Assembly: GCF_002855495.1 (NCBI RefSeq) | Contig: NZ_PKRO01000021.1 | Coordinates: 1 to 49,010 of the forward strand | From: Porphyrobacter sp. TH134 | GTDB taxonomy: Bacteria > Pseudomonadota > Alphaproteobacteria > Sphingomonadales > Sphingomonadaceae | Length of the DNA stretch: 49,010 nucleotides | Direction: 5' to 3' | Shown here: positions 24,836 through 33,483 of the stretch, piece after piece | How positions within the stretch are numbered: position 1 is the stretch's first letter | Layout: every line of letters begins with the position of its first letter | Position numbers and translations under genes: made by a program | The notes under the pieces: model-generated | Databases searched by the model: none | What the model was told of the DNA's origin: nothing | Seen by the model: the letters and a program-made list of their open reading frames with translations, nothing else

Positions 24836-26238
24836 ATGATCCCGTTCATGCCCGACCTGTCTGCCGCGCTGCCATCCCAAGCCGCGGGCGGCGGAATGCC
24901 GCAGATGGCGCCGACGCCGGGGACGCCGCTGGCAACAGGGATTGATTTTGCCGGGTTGCTGGATGCGGCGATGCCATCATCCCCTGCGCCGGACTGCGCG
25001 CTGCCGCTGGCCGGGCTGAATGTGCTGCCGCTGGCTGGGCCTGATGCCGGGCCGGGCGGCAAGATCTTGCCGGTATCACCAGCGCAACCGGGCGAAGAAT
25101 TGCCGCCCGCCGTGCCGCTGGCAGTATCTGTGCCCCTACCCCTGCCTGTTCATTTGCCGATCGCCCACACGGTCACCCGCCACGCTGACCTTTCCGCGCC
25201 CGAACCGCCCAGCGACATGATGACGCGCGCCGATGCCGAGCTGTCAAATGCTGCGGTCACAGGCGGCCCTGAAACCGGGGAGCTGCCAGCGGCAGCCATG
25301 CCCGATCCGCTGACCGATCAGGCCGCGCCCGATCCAGCGCTGGCGGCGGTTTTGGCGCCAGTGCCCGAACCAACGCCGCTACTGATACCAACCCTGGCGC
25401 CAACGCCAACGCCAATACCTGCGCTGGTCGCCGCGCTGCCCCCGCCCCTCACGCCGCCGCCCACTATGCCGCCCGCTGCGGGCATGCCGCAAGGCACCGC
25501 CGCGGCGCGGATGCTGGCGGCTGCGACCACACCGTCTGTCCGCAGCCCCACCAACGCCTTGCCCGTGCTTGCCCCCGAAGGCAGCGTGGCCCCCGAACCG
25601 GCCCCCGAAGAAGCGGCCCCTGCACCGGCCCCCGCTGGGGCCGCGCTGCCTGCCGAGCCAGCGTCTGCCGCGCCCGCAGCGGCCGCGCCCGCGCCCGGCA
25701 CTCCTGTGGCCCCGCCCCCGCCTGCACCCCCGCTCGCCATGCCCGAGCGGATCGAGGCCCCCCGCGCGCCCGCGCCGCAGCAGGAAACCGCCATCGCGCA
25801 AGTGGGCGACCTGCGTGAGGCGCTGCGGTCGGCCCGGCCTGAAATGACCCTGCGCCATGCCGAATTCGGCCATGTCTCGCTGCGGCTGGAAGCCACCGGC
25901 ACCGCCGATTGGCGCGCCGTGCTGGCCAGCCGCGATCCCGGCTTTGTCCCCGCCATTCAGGCCGCGCTGGCCGAGCGCGCCGTCGCGGCCGCCTCGGCCA
26001 GTGCCGAGAGCGGCGCATTCATGGGCCAAAACGGGACATCGGAGCAGCGCTACGGGGCTTCCCCTAATGGGGGCAAGCAGGCCTTTCACCATACCTGGGC
26101 CAATCGGGTGGACGAGACGGCGAGGCTGCGCCGGACCACCGCCGCACCTCCACCGCCGCCGCACTGGCAGCGCGGTCAGAGGGCGAGGAGGACCACGGCA
26201 GCCAGACCGGCCAACAATCACGCGGCATGTTCGCCTGA
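24836..26238 (+). CDS. fliK: Flagellar hook-length control protein FliK, frameshifted near the C-terminus
   Basis: Residues 1-310 are a Pro/Ala-rich ruler region; about 330-400 is the Flg_hook C-terminal domain (MTLRHAEFGHVSLRLEAT). At a run of five G at 26069-26073 the frame appears to lose one base. In the native frame the protein would run on with an implausible Arg/Pro-rich tail to 26434, 148 bases into fliL. Shifting back one base after the G run gives 52 codons (starting LSPYLGQSGG) that end at TGA 26236-26238, just before fliL. Restoring one G yields a 467-residue FliK. Either a real mutation, G-run phase variation, programmed slippage or a sequencing error. Confidence 0.8.
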
Positions 26239-26286
26239 CCGCAACCAGCGGGCGGGGCGCGACGAAACACAGGGAACTGACACACC

Positions 26287-26886
26287 ATGGCCAAGGGTAA
26301 GGATAAGTCCGATGCCGCAGGTGAAGGCGGCGGCAAGTCCGGCAAGGGCGGGGTTATCAAGATCGCGCTGGGCGCGGTGTTGCTGCTGGGGCTGGGCGCG
26401 GGCGGGGCTTACGGCGCCTTTGCGATGGGCCTGATCGGGGAAACCGGCAAGGACGAGCCCGATCAGCCCAAACTGGTGCTGAAGACCGAGATCGATCCCT
26501 ATGCGCTGCCCGGCGCCGAGAAGGAAAAGGACGCCGCCGCCCCGGTTTACGGCGAAGGCGGCAGCAAATACCGCACGGCCTATTACAGCTTTTCCGACAG
26601 CTTCACCTCCAACCTCGCGGATTCGCCGGGGCTGGTGCAGGTCGAACTGGCCGTCTCCACCCGCCGCGATGGGCGCGTGCTGCAATGGGTCAAGACCCAC
26701 GAATTGGCGATCCGTTCGGCCATTCTCGCCCAGCTGGCCGCCAGCACCGAAGCCGAGGTTTACGATGTCGAGGGCAAGAAACGCCTCGGCATGCGCCTGA
26801 CCAAGGCCGTCAATCAGGTGCTGGAGGAAAACGAAGGCTTTGGCGGGATTGATGCCGTGCACTTTCGCGGGTTCCTGGTCCAATGA
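26287..26886 (+). CDS. fliL: Flagellar basal body-associated protein FliL
   Basis: A 199-residue single-pass protein: lysine-rich cytoplasmic start, membrane helix at about 23-46, then a periplasmic stomatin-like domain ending in the FliL-typical VNQVLEENEGFGGIDAVHFRGFLVQ region. It associates with the stator. ATG at 26287 lies 48 bases after the corrected fliK stop, and the stop overlaps fliM by 4 bases. Confidence 0.93.
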   Translation: MAKGKDKSDAAGEGGGKSGKGGVIKIALGAVLLLGLGAGGAYGAFAMGLIGETGKDEPDQPKLVLKTEIDPYALPGAEKEKDAAAPVYGEGGSKYRTAYYSFSDSFTSNLADSPGLVQVELAVSTRRDGRVLQWVKTHELAIRSAILAQLAASTEAEVYDVEGKKRLGMRLTKAVNQVLEENEGFGGIDAVHFRGFLVQ

Positions 26887-27839
26887 GGATGGGGCACGCC
26901 TTTGCGCCGGTCCGTGCGGCCGCGGTGCACTGTTCTGAACTGACGGCCCACGGTGCCGGGCGCGGCATCAACGCCGAAGAAAGCGCCAGCCTGCTGGCCG
27001 CGTGGCGGCGCGATCTGGCGCGGCTGCTGGCCGATGATCTGTCAGGGCTTTTGTCGGGGGACCGGCTGGATGTCAGCATTGCCGAACCCGACCGGATCAG
27101 CGGTGCAGATGCGCTGCGCCGGATCGGGCCGATTGCCGCCAACAGCCTGCTCAGGGTGGGTGCGAGCGGGGAGACCGCGCTGCTCAGCTTCGATTTTGCC
27201 ACCGCCATTGCGCTGACCGACCGCAGCTTTGGCGGGGACGGGCGCATCACCGGCGCGGTGCCCGATGCGCTGCCGCGTTCCGCTGCGCTGCTGGCCGAGG
27301 AGACCGCGACCATGATCGCGGGCGCCATCACCCGCGCCAGCTTTGGCGACATGCCGCCGCCTGCGGGCATGACCACGCGCGGCGAGGTGATCGTGCGCAG
27401 CGAAAGCGCCGCGCGGTTGAAGCCCTTTTCGCTGGAGGCCGAGGCCCTGCTGTTCACACTCGACATCGCCAATCGGCAGGGCTGCACCTGGCGCGCCAGT
27501 CTCGCCATCGCCGCTGACCGGATGGCCCGGGTGTTGCCCGGCGGCGGCCGCCGCGCGCGGGCACGCGCGGTGCGCCCGCCTGCCACGGGGATGGCGGCGC
27601 CGTTTGCCGACATGCCGCTGCCGCTGCATGTGGTGCTGGCGCAATTCGACCTGTCGCTCGCCCGGCTGCAAACGCTCAGCCCCGGCGATACCATCCCGCT
27701 GGTGATGGGCCGTCAGGTGCCGCTGCTGGTGGGCGATACCACGCTGGCGCATGGCAGTGTCGGCACCTGCGAGGATCGCATGGCGATCCGCCTGACCCGT
27801 CTTCCCGTTCCCGCATTTGCCGAAGGTGTCGCACCATGA
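26883..27839 (+). CDS. fliM: Flagellar motor switch protein FliM (divergent, no EIDALL motif)
   Basis: A 318-residue protein. The middle CheC-like domain spans about 35-230 and the C-terminal SpoA domain about 240-310 (FADMPLPLHVVLAQFDLSLARLQTLSPGDTIPL). The N-terminal CheY-binding peptide of canonical FliM (LSQxEIDALL) is missing: the protein begins MRMGHAFAPVRAAA. The body is also diverged. Position between fliL and fliN and the SpoA domain make the identity firm. How the switch receives a chemotaxis signal is not obvious from this gene. Confidence 0.88.
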   Translation: MRMGHAFAPVRAAAVHCSELTAHGAGRGINAEESASLLAAWRRDLARLLADDLSGLLSGDRLDVSIAEPDRISGADALRRIGPIAANSLLRVGASGETALLSFDFATAIALTDRSFGGDGRITGAVPDALPRSAALLAEETATMIAGAITRASFGDMPPPAGMTTRGEVIVRSESAARLKPFSLEAEALLFTLDIANRQGCTWRASLAIAADRMARVLPGGGRRARARAVRPPATGMAAPFADMPLPLHVVLAQFDLSLARLQTLSPGDTIPLVMGRQVPLLVGDTTLAHGSVGTCEDRMAIRLTRLPVPAFAEGVAP

Positions 27840-28294
27840 CCGCTTACCAACCCGCTGCCTTTTCCCGCTTTGGCGATGTGGCCGTGCGCCTGTCGGTCGA
27901 ACTTGGCCGCACCGAACTGCCGCTGCGTGATGTGCTGACGCTGGGGGAGGGCAGCACCGTCACGCTCGACCGGCTGACGGACGAATTGCTCGATGTGACC
28001 GCCAATGGCCGAGTGATCGCGCGCGGCGAAGTGGTGGCGGAAAAGGGCCGCTTTGCCTTGCGGATCGTCTGCCTGGTGGGTGAGGATGGCAAGGACGTGC
28101 CGCCGCAACCGGGCGCGCCGGGTGTCAGCGCCTACGCTGACCCCGTTCCCACCCCTGCCTCTGCCCCTGCCGCTGCCCCCGCGCCGATCAGCGATGGGAT
28201 GGCCGATGGGCCCGCCGCGCCTGAAGCTGCCGCTCCGCCGCCGCCCCCGCCCCCGGTCGATCCGCTGACCTCCGCGCTCGACGATCTGTTCTGA
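27836..28294 (+). CDS. fliN: Flagellar motor switch protein FliN with C-terminal tail
   Basis: A 152-residue protein. A SpoA domain (about 10-83: VAVRLSVELGRTELPLRDVLTL, then VANGRVIARGEVV-like) is at the N-terminal side, followed by a Pro/Ala-rich linker (about 95-140) and an acidic C-terminal peptide ending VDPLTSALDDLF. Usual FliN proteins place their variable, acidic extension before the SpoA domain, so the arrangement is reversed. Overlaps fliM stop by 4 bases. Confidence 0.88.
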   Translation: MTAYQPAAFSRFGDVAVRLSVELGRTELPLRDVLTLGEGSTVTLDRLTDELLDVTANGRVIARGEVVAEKGRFALRIVCLVGEDGKDVPPQPGAPGVSAYADPVPTPASAPAAAPAPISDGMADGPAAPEAAAPPPPPPPVDPLTSALDDLF

Positions 28295-28310
28295 GCGGGC
28301 GGGCGGAGCG

Positions 28311-28595
28311 ATGCTCGAATATCTCTTGCGCCTCGCGCTGCTGCTGCCGCTGCTGGCGGGCCTCATCTGGGGCAGCCTGTGGCTGACCCGGTATCTGCAA
28401 ACGCGCCTGCACGGCGGCGCGGCAAGGCAGGGGGGCGGGCGGCATCTGCAACTGGTGGAAACCAGCCTGATCGCGCCCGGCATGAAACTGGCGGTGGTGC
28501 GCTTTCATGATCGCGAGATCCTGCTCGGCTGTACGCGCCACGGGCTGGTCCGGCTGAGCGAGGCCCCTGCTGCGACCCTGCCGGAGAGCGCGTGA
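28311..28595 (+). CDS. fliO: Flagellar biosynthesis protein FliO
   Basis: A 94-residue protein with one N-terminal membrane helix (about 6-24) and a small cytoplasmic domain (residues 40-80, [28 protein letters not shown]) typical of FliO, the assembly scaffold of the FliP ring. Its stop overlaps the fliP start region. Confidence 0.88.
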   Translation: MLEYLLRLALLLPLLAGLIWGSLWLTRYLQTRLHGGAARQGGGRHLQLVETSLIAPGMKLAVVRFHDREILLGCTRHGLVRLSEAPAATLPESA

Positions 28596-29398
28596 TGCAA
28601 GGCCCTGTCAACTGGCGTCCGGCCCTCATGTGCCTGCTTGCATTAACCATGTTTTTTGCCGCGCCTGATCTGGCACTGGCCGCCGCCCCTGCGCCCAATC
28701 CGGTGACAGCGGGGGTCGGCACGGCCATCGAACGCGCGCTGGGCGACGGGCAAGCGGGTGAGGACAGCCCCTTGAGCATGTCGCTCCAGCTGCTGGTGGT
28801 GATGGGCCTGCTGACCATCCTGCCTGCGCTGGTGCTGATGATGACCAGTTTCTTGCGCATTCTGGTGGTGCTGTCGATCCTGCGGCAGGCGCTGGGGCTG
28901 CAAGGCTCCCCGCCGGGGCAGGTGCTGGCCGGATTGGCGCTGTTCCTCAGCTTGTTCGTGATGGCCCCGACGCTGGACATCGTGAACGCGCAGGCGATTG
29001 CCCCCTATGCTGCCGGAACTATCGGCGCGGATGCTGCCATCGGCAAGGCGGGCGAGGCCTTCCACGCCTTCATGCTGGCCCAGACCCGCGAGGCGAACCT
29101 TATCATGTTCACCGACATCGCCGGCGGCGGCACCTTCAAAAGCGGCGCAGAGGTGCCGTTCTCGATCCTGCTGCCCGCCTTTGTCACCAGCGAGCTGGAA
29201 ACCGCCTTCCAGATCGGCTTCATGATTTTCCTGCCCTTCCTCGTGATCGACCTGGTGGTGGCCAGCGTGTTGATGAGCCTTGGCATGATGATGCTGTCGC
29301 CCACCATCATCTCGCTGCCCTTCAAGCTTTTGCTGTTCGTGCTGGTTGATGGCTGGGCGCTGCTGATGGGCAGCCTTGCCCTGAGCTTTGCGACATGA
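28595..29398 (+). CDS. fliP: Flagellar export gate protein FliP
   Basis: A 267-residue export gate subunit with an N-terminal signal peptide (hydrophobic 12-31) and four helices. The C-terminal signature [19 protein letters not shown] followed by [22 protein letters not shown] and the [19 protein letters not shown] segment are diagnostic. ATG at 28595 overlaps the fliO stop; GTG at 28592 is an alternative. Five FliP subunits form the pore with FliQ and FliR. Confidence 0.96.
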   Translation: MQGPVNWRPALMCLLALTMFFAAPDLALAAAPAPNPVTAGVGTAIERALGDGQAGEDSPLSMSLQLLVVMGLLTILPALVLMMTSFLRILVVLSILRQALGLQGSPPGQVLAGLALFLSLFVMAPTLDIVNAQAIAPYAAGTIGADAAIGKAGEAFHAFMLAQTREANLIMFTDIAGGGTFKSGAEVPFSILLPAFVTSELETAFQIGFMIFLPFLVIDLVVASVLMSLGMMMLSPTIISLPFKLLLFVLVDGWALLMGSLALSFAT

Positions 29399-29667
29399 AC
29401 GAAGATGCTGCCCTGCTCGCGCTGGCAGACCAGACGCTGTGGGTGACCGCACTGATCGCCGGGCCCGTGCTGATCGCGACGCTGGTGGTGGGTCTGGTCG
29501 TGGGGATCATCCAGGCCGCCACATCGGTCAACGAACAGACGCTCAGTTTCATTCCCAAGCTGGCGATCACCGCGCTGGTCTTTGTGGTGCTGGGCGCAGC
29601 GATGATGGGCTTGCTCACCGACTTTACCCGCGAGATCATGGCGCAGGTCGCCGGGCTTTCGGCGTGA
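29395..29667 (+). CDS. fliQ: Flagellar export gate protein FliQ
   Basis: A 90-residue two-helix protein (helices about 15-42 and 52-78), with the FliQ features [24 protein letters not shown]. Starts by ATGA overlap with fliP. Part of the FliPQR pore. Confidence 0.95.
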   Translation: MNEDAALLALADQTLWVTALIAGPVLIATLVVGLVVGIIQAATSVNEQTLSFIPKLAITALVFVVLGAAMMGLLTDFTREIMAQVAGLSA

Positions 29668-29677
29668 GGGGGCAGGC

Positions 29678-30463
29678 GTGAACGTCCTCGATACTGGCCT
29701 TGGCAGCCTTGAAGCGCAGCTGTGGCAGATCCTGTTCCTGTCGGTCCGCTGCGGGGCGGCGCTGATGGCCGCGCCGATGGTGGGCGGCACGGCGGTGCCC
29801 GCGCCGGTGCGCATCCTGCTAAGCCTGACGCTGGGCTATTTCATCGCCGCCTGGGTGCCGCTCGCCCCGCCGCCTGCCATGCTGAGCTTCGCCGCCGTGC
29901 TGGCTGTAGTGCAGGAAATCGCGGTGGGGCTGATGCTGGGCTTCGTCCTGCAACTCGCCTTCGCCATCCCCCTGATCGCGGCCGAGCAGATTTCGGGCAC
30001 CATGGGCCTTGCCATCGCCACCTCGATTGATCCGGCCAGCGGCACGCAATCGGGCGCGCTCGGCACGTTTTTCGGGCTGGTGCTGAGCCTGCTGTTCTAC
30101 GCCATCGGGGCGCATCTGCTGTGGTTTGAGCTGCTGATCGAAAGCTACCGCTTGCTGCCTGCGGGCCAGTTCGCCTTCGGGGCATGGCGCGCGCAAAGCG
30201 TGGTGCTGTTCATGGGCTATGGCCTTGCCACGGCGGCGGCCATCGCGCTGCCGGTGGTGCTGGTGTTGCTGCTGGTGCAGGTGGTGACGGGTCTGATCGC
30301 GCGGTCTGCGCCGTCATTGAACCTTTTTGCGCTTGGCCTTCCGGCGGGCGTTCTGGCCGGCATCGCCGCACTGATTATCGCGCTTCCCGTGATGGTCCAC
30401 CAGTTCAAGGGCGTGATCGAAAGCGCGCTCGACCATTCCGCCATGCTGATCGAGGGGCGCTGA
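29678..30463 (+). CDS. fliR: Flagellar export gate protein FliR
   Basis: A 261-residue polytopic protein with the FliR pattern (RCGAALMAAPMVGGTAVPAP, later EQISGTMGLAIATSIDPASG). GTG start at 29678 is preceded by GGGGGCAGG. Ten bases after fliQ, one base before the flhB ATG region, so it is in the same operon. Confidence 0.95.
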   Translation: MNVLDTGLGSLEAQLWQILFLSVRCGAALMAAPMVGGTAVPAPVRILLSLTLGYFIAAWVPLAPPPAMLSFAAVLAVVQEIAVGLMLGFVLQLAFAIPLIAAEQISGTMGLAIATSIDPASGTQSGALGTFFGLVLSLLFYAIGAHLLWFELLIESYRLLPAGQFAFGAWRAQSVVLFMGYGLATAAAIALPVVLVLLLVQVVTGLIARSAPSLNLFALGLPAGVLAGIAALIIALPVMVHQFKGVIESALDHSAMLIEGR

Positions 30464-30464
30464 C

Positions 30465-31604
30465 ATGGCCGAGGAAACGCCGGGCGAAAAAACCTTCGCG
30501 CCAACCGCCAAGCGGCGGGAAGACGCTGCCAAGAAGGGCGATGTGCTGCGCTCGAAAGAGCTTGCCACGCTGGCGGGCACGGCGGCAGGCGCGCTGGCGT
30601 TGTGGGGGCTGGGGGCGTGGCTTAACGACAGCATGGCCCAGATCGCGCGCGCGGGTTTCCGCTTTGACCGGGCGGCGCTGGATGGTTTTGCGCCGGGCGC
30701 AGTGCTGCTTGATGCGGCAAGCGTTGCGCTGCCGCCGGTGATGGCGCTGGGGCTGATCGCCGCTGGCCTCACCGCCGCATCGCAATTGCTGCTGGGGCAG
30801 GATGGGCGCTGGGTGGCGGCCAATGCGGGCTTCAAGGCTTCGCGCATCAATCCGCTGTCGGGCTTCAAGCGCATCCTTGGCTGGCAGGGTCTGATCGAAC
30901 TCGGCAAGGGGCTGGCCAAGCTGGCGCTGCTGGGCGGGATCGCGTGGTATTGGGGCAAGGGCCGCATCGCGCCATTGCTTGCCCTTGGCACCCTGCCGCT
31001 GGAGGCGCAGCTGGGGCAGGCGCTGGAGGCCTTCACCAGCCTGATCGGCGCGCTGCTGATCGGCCTCACCGTGATTGCCGCCATCGATTACCCGCTGCAA
31101 CGCTTCCAACGCGACAAGCGGCTGATGATGAGCTTTCAGGACCTGCGGGATGAAAACAAGCAATCCGAAGGCTCGCCCGAGATGAAATCGGCCCGCCGCC
31201 AGCGCCAGCGCGATCTGGCGCGCGGCGGGGTGGCACGCGCGATGCAGGAAGCGCAGTTCATCGTCGTCAACCCGCTGCATTTTGCCGTGGCGCTGACCTA
31301 TGATCCCGCCCGCGCGCCCGCGCCGCTGCTGCTGGCTAAGGGCCGCGGCGAAACCGCGCTCGCCATGCGGGAAATCGCGGCGGAAACCGGCCTGCCGGTG
31401 CTGGAATACCCGCAGCTTGCCCGCGCCGTCTATTTCACCACGCGCCCGAACCAGATGGTGCGCGAGGAATTGTATGTCGCGCTCGCCTCGCTCGTCGCTT
31501 TCGTGATGGCGCTGAAACGCGGGGCCCGCCCGCTCCGCCCGGTGGTGGAGGTGCCCGCTGCGCTGCGGTTCGATGGTGATGGCAGGCCCGAAAACCATGC
31601 TTAA
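30465..31604 (+). CDS. flhB: Flagellar export switch protein FlhB
   Basis: A 379-residue export switch protein: four-helix membrane domain (about 30-210) and a cytoplasmic domain with the autocleavage loop at residues 269-272. That loop reads NPLH instead of the NPTH found in most FlhB. Asn269-Pro270, between which cleavage occurs, and His272 are kept. FlhB cleavage switches export from hook to filament substrates, working with FliK. The second half (FAVALTYDPARAPAPLLLAKGRGETA) is standard. Confidence 0.95.
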   Translation: MAEETPGEKTFAPTAKRREDAAKKGDVLRSKELATLAGTAAGALALWGLGAWLNDSMAQIARAGFRFDRAALDGFAPGAVLLDAASVALPPVMALGLIAAGLTAASQLLLGQDGRWVAANAGFKASRINPLSGFKRILGWQGLIELGKGLAKLALLGGIAWYWGKGRIAPLLALGTLPLEAQLGQALEAFTSLIGALLIGLTVIAAIDYPLQRFQRDKRLMMSFQDLRDENKQSEGSPEMKSARRQRQRDLARGGVARAMQEAQFIVVNPLHFAVALTYDPARAPAPLLLAKGRGETALAMREIAAETGLPVLEYPQLARAVYFTTRPNQMVREELYVALASLVAFVMALKRGARPLRPVVEVPAALRFDGDGRPENHA

Positions 31605-31634
31605 ACTTGTCCGCCAGCGCCCGTCCTACAGCGC

Positions 31635-33065
31635 ATGAACACCTCCGGCTCCTCGATCATTTCGGCACTTGGCGCAGGCAGCGGCGTCGACTTCATCAAG
31701 CTGGCGAGCGACATTTCGGCGGCCAGCTTTGCCGTGCAGCGCGATAGCATCGCCGCGCGCAAGACCAGCCTTGAAGCGCAGATTTCCGCCGCCGGGCAGC
31801 TGCGCGCCAGCGTGACCGGGCTGGCCGCGGCGCTGGGCGACCGGATCCGCAACGGCGATCTGGCCCCGCGCGGCGAGTTGGGCAATGCCGCCGTCGCCCG
31901 CGTCAGCGTGCCGCCGGGGGTTTCGCCGCGCGGCAATTTTGCGCTGGAAGTCACCCAGCTTGCCCAAGGCCAGACCCTGCTGGGCCGCAGCTACGCCAGC
32001 CGCGATGCGCTGGTGGGCGAAGGCACCATGACGCTGCGGTTCGGCACAGTGGCAGGCGCCAGCTTCGCCCCGGATACCGCGCGCGCTGCCATCGATATCG
32101 CCGTCACCGCGACCGATACGCTCGCCAGCCTGTCGGCCAAGATCAACGCGGCCACTGGCGGCGCGGTGCAGGCCTATGTCGCCACCGGCACGGGCGGCGC
32201 GCAGCTGGTGATGAAGGGGCGCGAAGGCGCGGCCAATGGCTTTGTGATCGAAACGGCCGGTGCGGGCGGGGCAGCGGCGCCGGGCGATCTGAGCTATCTT
32301 GGCTGGACCCCGGCCACCAACGCCGGCCAGTTGCAAGGCACAGCGCGCGATGCGGCGTTCCGGCTGGATGGCGTGGCGATGACCAGCCCCACCAACCGCG
32401 TCACCGGCCTGCCGGGCGGCTTCACGCTCAACCTGACGGGCACCAACACAGGCGCGCCCACCAGCCTGAACTTCGCCAACAACACCGATGCAATTGCTGG
32501 GGTGATGAGTGATTTTGTCGCTGCGCTGAATGATATTGCCGGGCAGGTGAACCAGCTGGCCGCCCCGTTGGGCGGCGAGCTGGGCAATGATCCGGGCGCG
32601 CGCGAATTGCGCCGCGATCTGGCGCGGCTGGCGGGCCAGGTGGTGATGCCCGGCGCGGTGGATGGCGAGCCGCGCACGCTGGCTGACCTTGGCGTGGCGC
32701 TTAACCGCGATGGCACCTTCCGGCTCGATACCGCGCGGCTGAACCGTGCGATCGAGACGACGCCCGATGCCGTCGCCGCCATGTTCACCACCGGCGTTTC
32801 GGGCGTGTTCGGCACGATTGACCGGTTCGCGCGCGAAAACACGGTGGTGACTGATCCCGGCTCGCTCGGCAGTTCGCTGCGGCGGTTCGAGGCGCAGGTG
32901 GCCGCCAGCGACGAACGTCTCGCCCGGATTGCCGAGCAGCAGGAGGCGCTGCGCGAACGGCTGACCCGCCAGTTCACCGCGTCCGAACGCCAGGTTGCAG
33001 CATCGCAATCGACGCTGACCTTTATCCGCCAGCAGGTCGACATCTGGTCGGCGCGCGACAATTAA
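31635..33065 (+). CDS. fliD: Flagellar filament cap protein FliD
   Basis: A 476-residue cap protein. The N-terminal FliD domain (SIISALGAGSGVDFIKLASDIS near 6-27) and C-terminal coiled coil (ERLTRQFTASERQVAASQSTLTFIRQQV segment at about 437-465) are recognisable, with a variable middle. It starts 31 bases after flhB. It caps the filament and chaperones flagellin polymerisation. Confidence 0.92.
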   Translation: MNTSGSSIISALGAGSGVDFIKLASDISAASFAVQRDSIAARKTSLEAQISAAGQLRASVTGLAAALGDRIRNGDLAPRGELGNAAVARVSVPPGVSPRGNFALEVTQLAQGQTLLGRSYASRDALVGEGTMTLRFGTVAGASFAPDTARAAIDIAVTATDTLASLSAKINAATGGAVQAYVATGTGGAQLVMKGREGAANGFVIETAGAGGAAAPGDLSYLGWTPATNAGQLQGTARDAAFRLDGVAMTSPTNRVTGLPGGFTLNLTGTNTGAPTSLNFANNTDAIAGVMSDFVAALNDIAGQVNQLAAPLGGELGNDPGARELRRDLARLAGQVVMPGAVDGEPRTLADLGVALNRDGTFRLDTARLNRAIETTPDAVAAMFTTGVSGVFGTIDRFARENTVVTDPGSLGSSLRRFEAQVAASDERLARIAEQQEALRERLTRQFTASERQVAASQSTLTFIRQQVDIWSARDN

Positions 33066-33077
33066 GGGGTGCCCGCA

Positions 33078-33443
33078 GTGCAGATGCTTGGCCAAAATCC
33101 CGCCGCCGCCTATCGCCGCGTCACGCTGGAGGCGCGGATCGAGACATCGGGCAGCGCTGATCTCACCCGCATCTGTCTTGACGAGGCGCAGGCGGCCCTG
33201 GGCCAGGCCCTGATTGTTCTGGAACGCGGCCTTGCCCCTCCCCGAGAAGCGCTGATCCGGGCCCAGACGATCATGGTGTGGCTGGCCCAGTCGGTCGCAG
33301 CGGACCATCCGCTGGGCACAAGCCTCAAGGCGTTTTACGGCGGGCTCGCCAGCCAGATCGGGGCCAATCTCCTACAGGCGGATGCTGCGTCAATTGCGCA
33401 GATAAAGAATGATATCAGGGATATACTGGACGCCGCCGGGTAG
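33078..33443 (+). CDS. fliS: Flagellin chaperone FliS
   Basis: A 121-residue helical protein (MQMLGQNPAAAYRRVTLEARIETS start; later DEAQAALGQALIVLERGL and SLKAFYGGLASQIGANLL) matching FliS, which caps the flagellin C-terminus before export. GTG at 33078 is chosen over GTG at 33069 because AGGGG lies about 9 bases ahead. Ends 11 bases before the parS palindrome. Confidence 0.9.
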   Translation: MQMLGQNPAAAYRRVTLEARIETSGSADLTRICLDEAQAALGQALIVLERGLAPPREALIRAQTIMVWLAQSVAADHPLGTSLKAFYGGLASQIGANLLQADAASIAQIKNDIRDILDAAG

Positions 33444-33453
33444 GCGGAAGCAA

Positions 33454-33469
33454 TGTTTCACGTGAAACA
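33454..33469. other. parS: parS chromosome partition site (ParB-binding)
   Basis: TGTTTCACGTGAAACA is the perfect 16-base canonical parS sequence; the palindrome extends to 18 bases with flanking A and T (33453-33470). Known: ParB binds this exact sequence and parS sites are usually clustered near the replication origin. It lies in a 40-base gap between fliS and the convergent hydrolase gene. No parA/parB gene is in the window. Confidence 0.93.
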
Positions 33470-33483
33470 TTTGCAGAACATCG

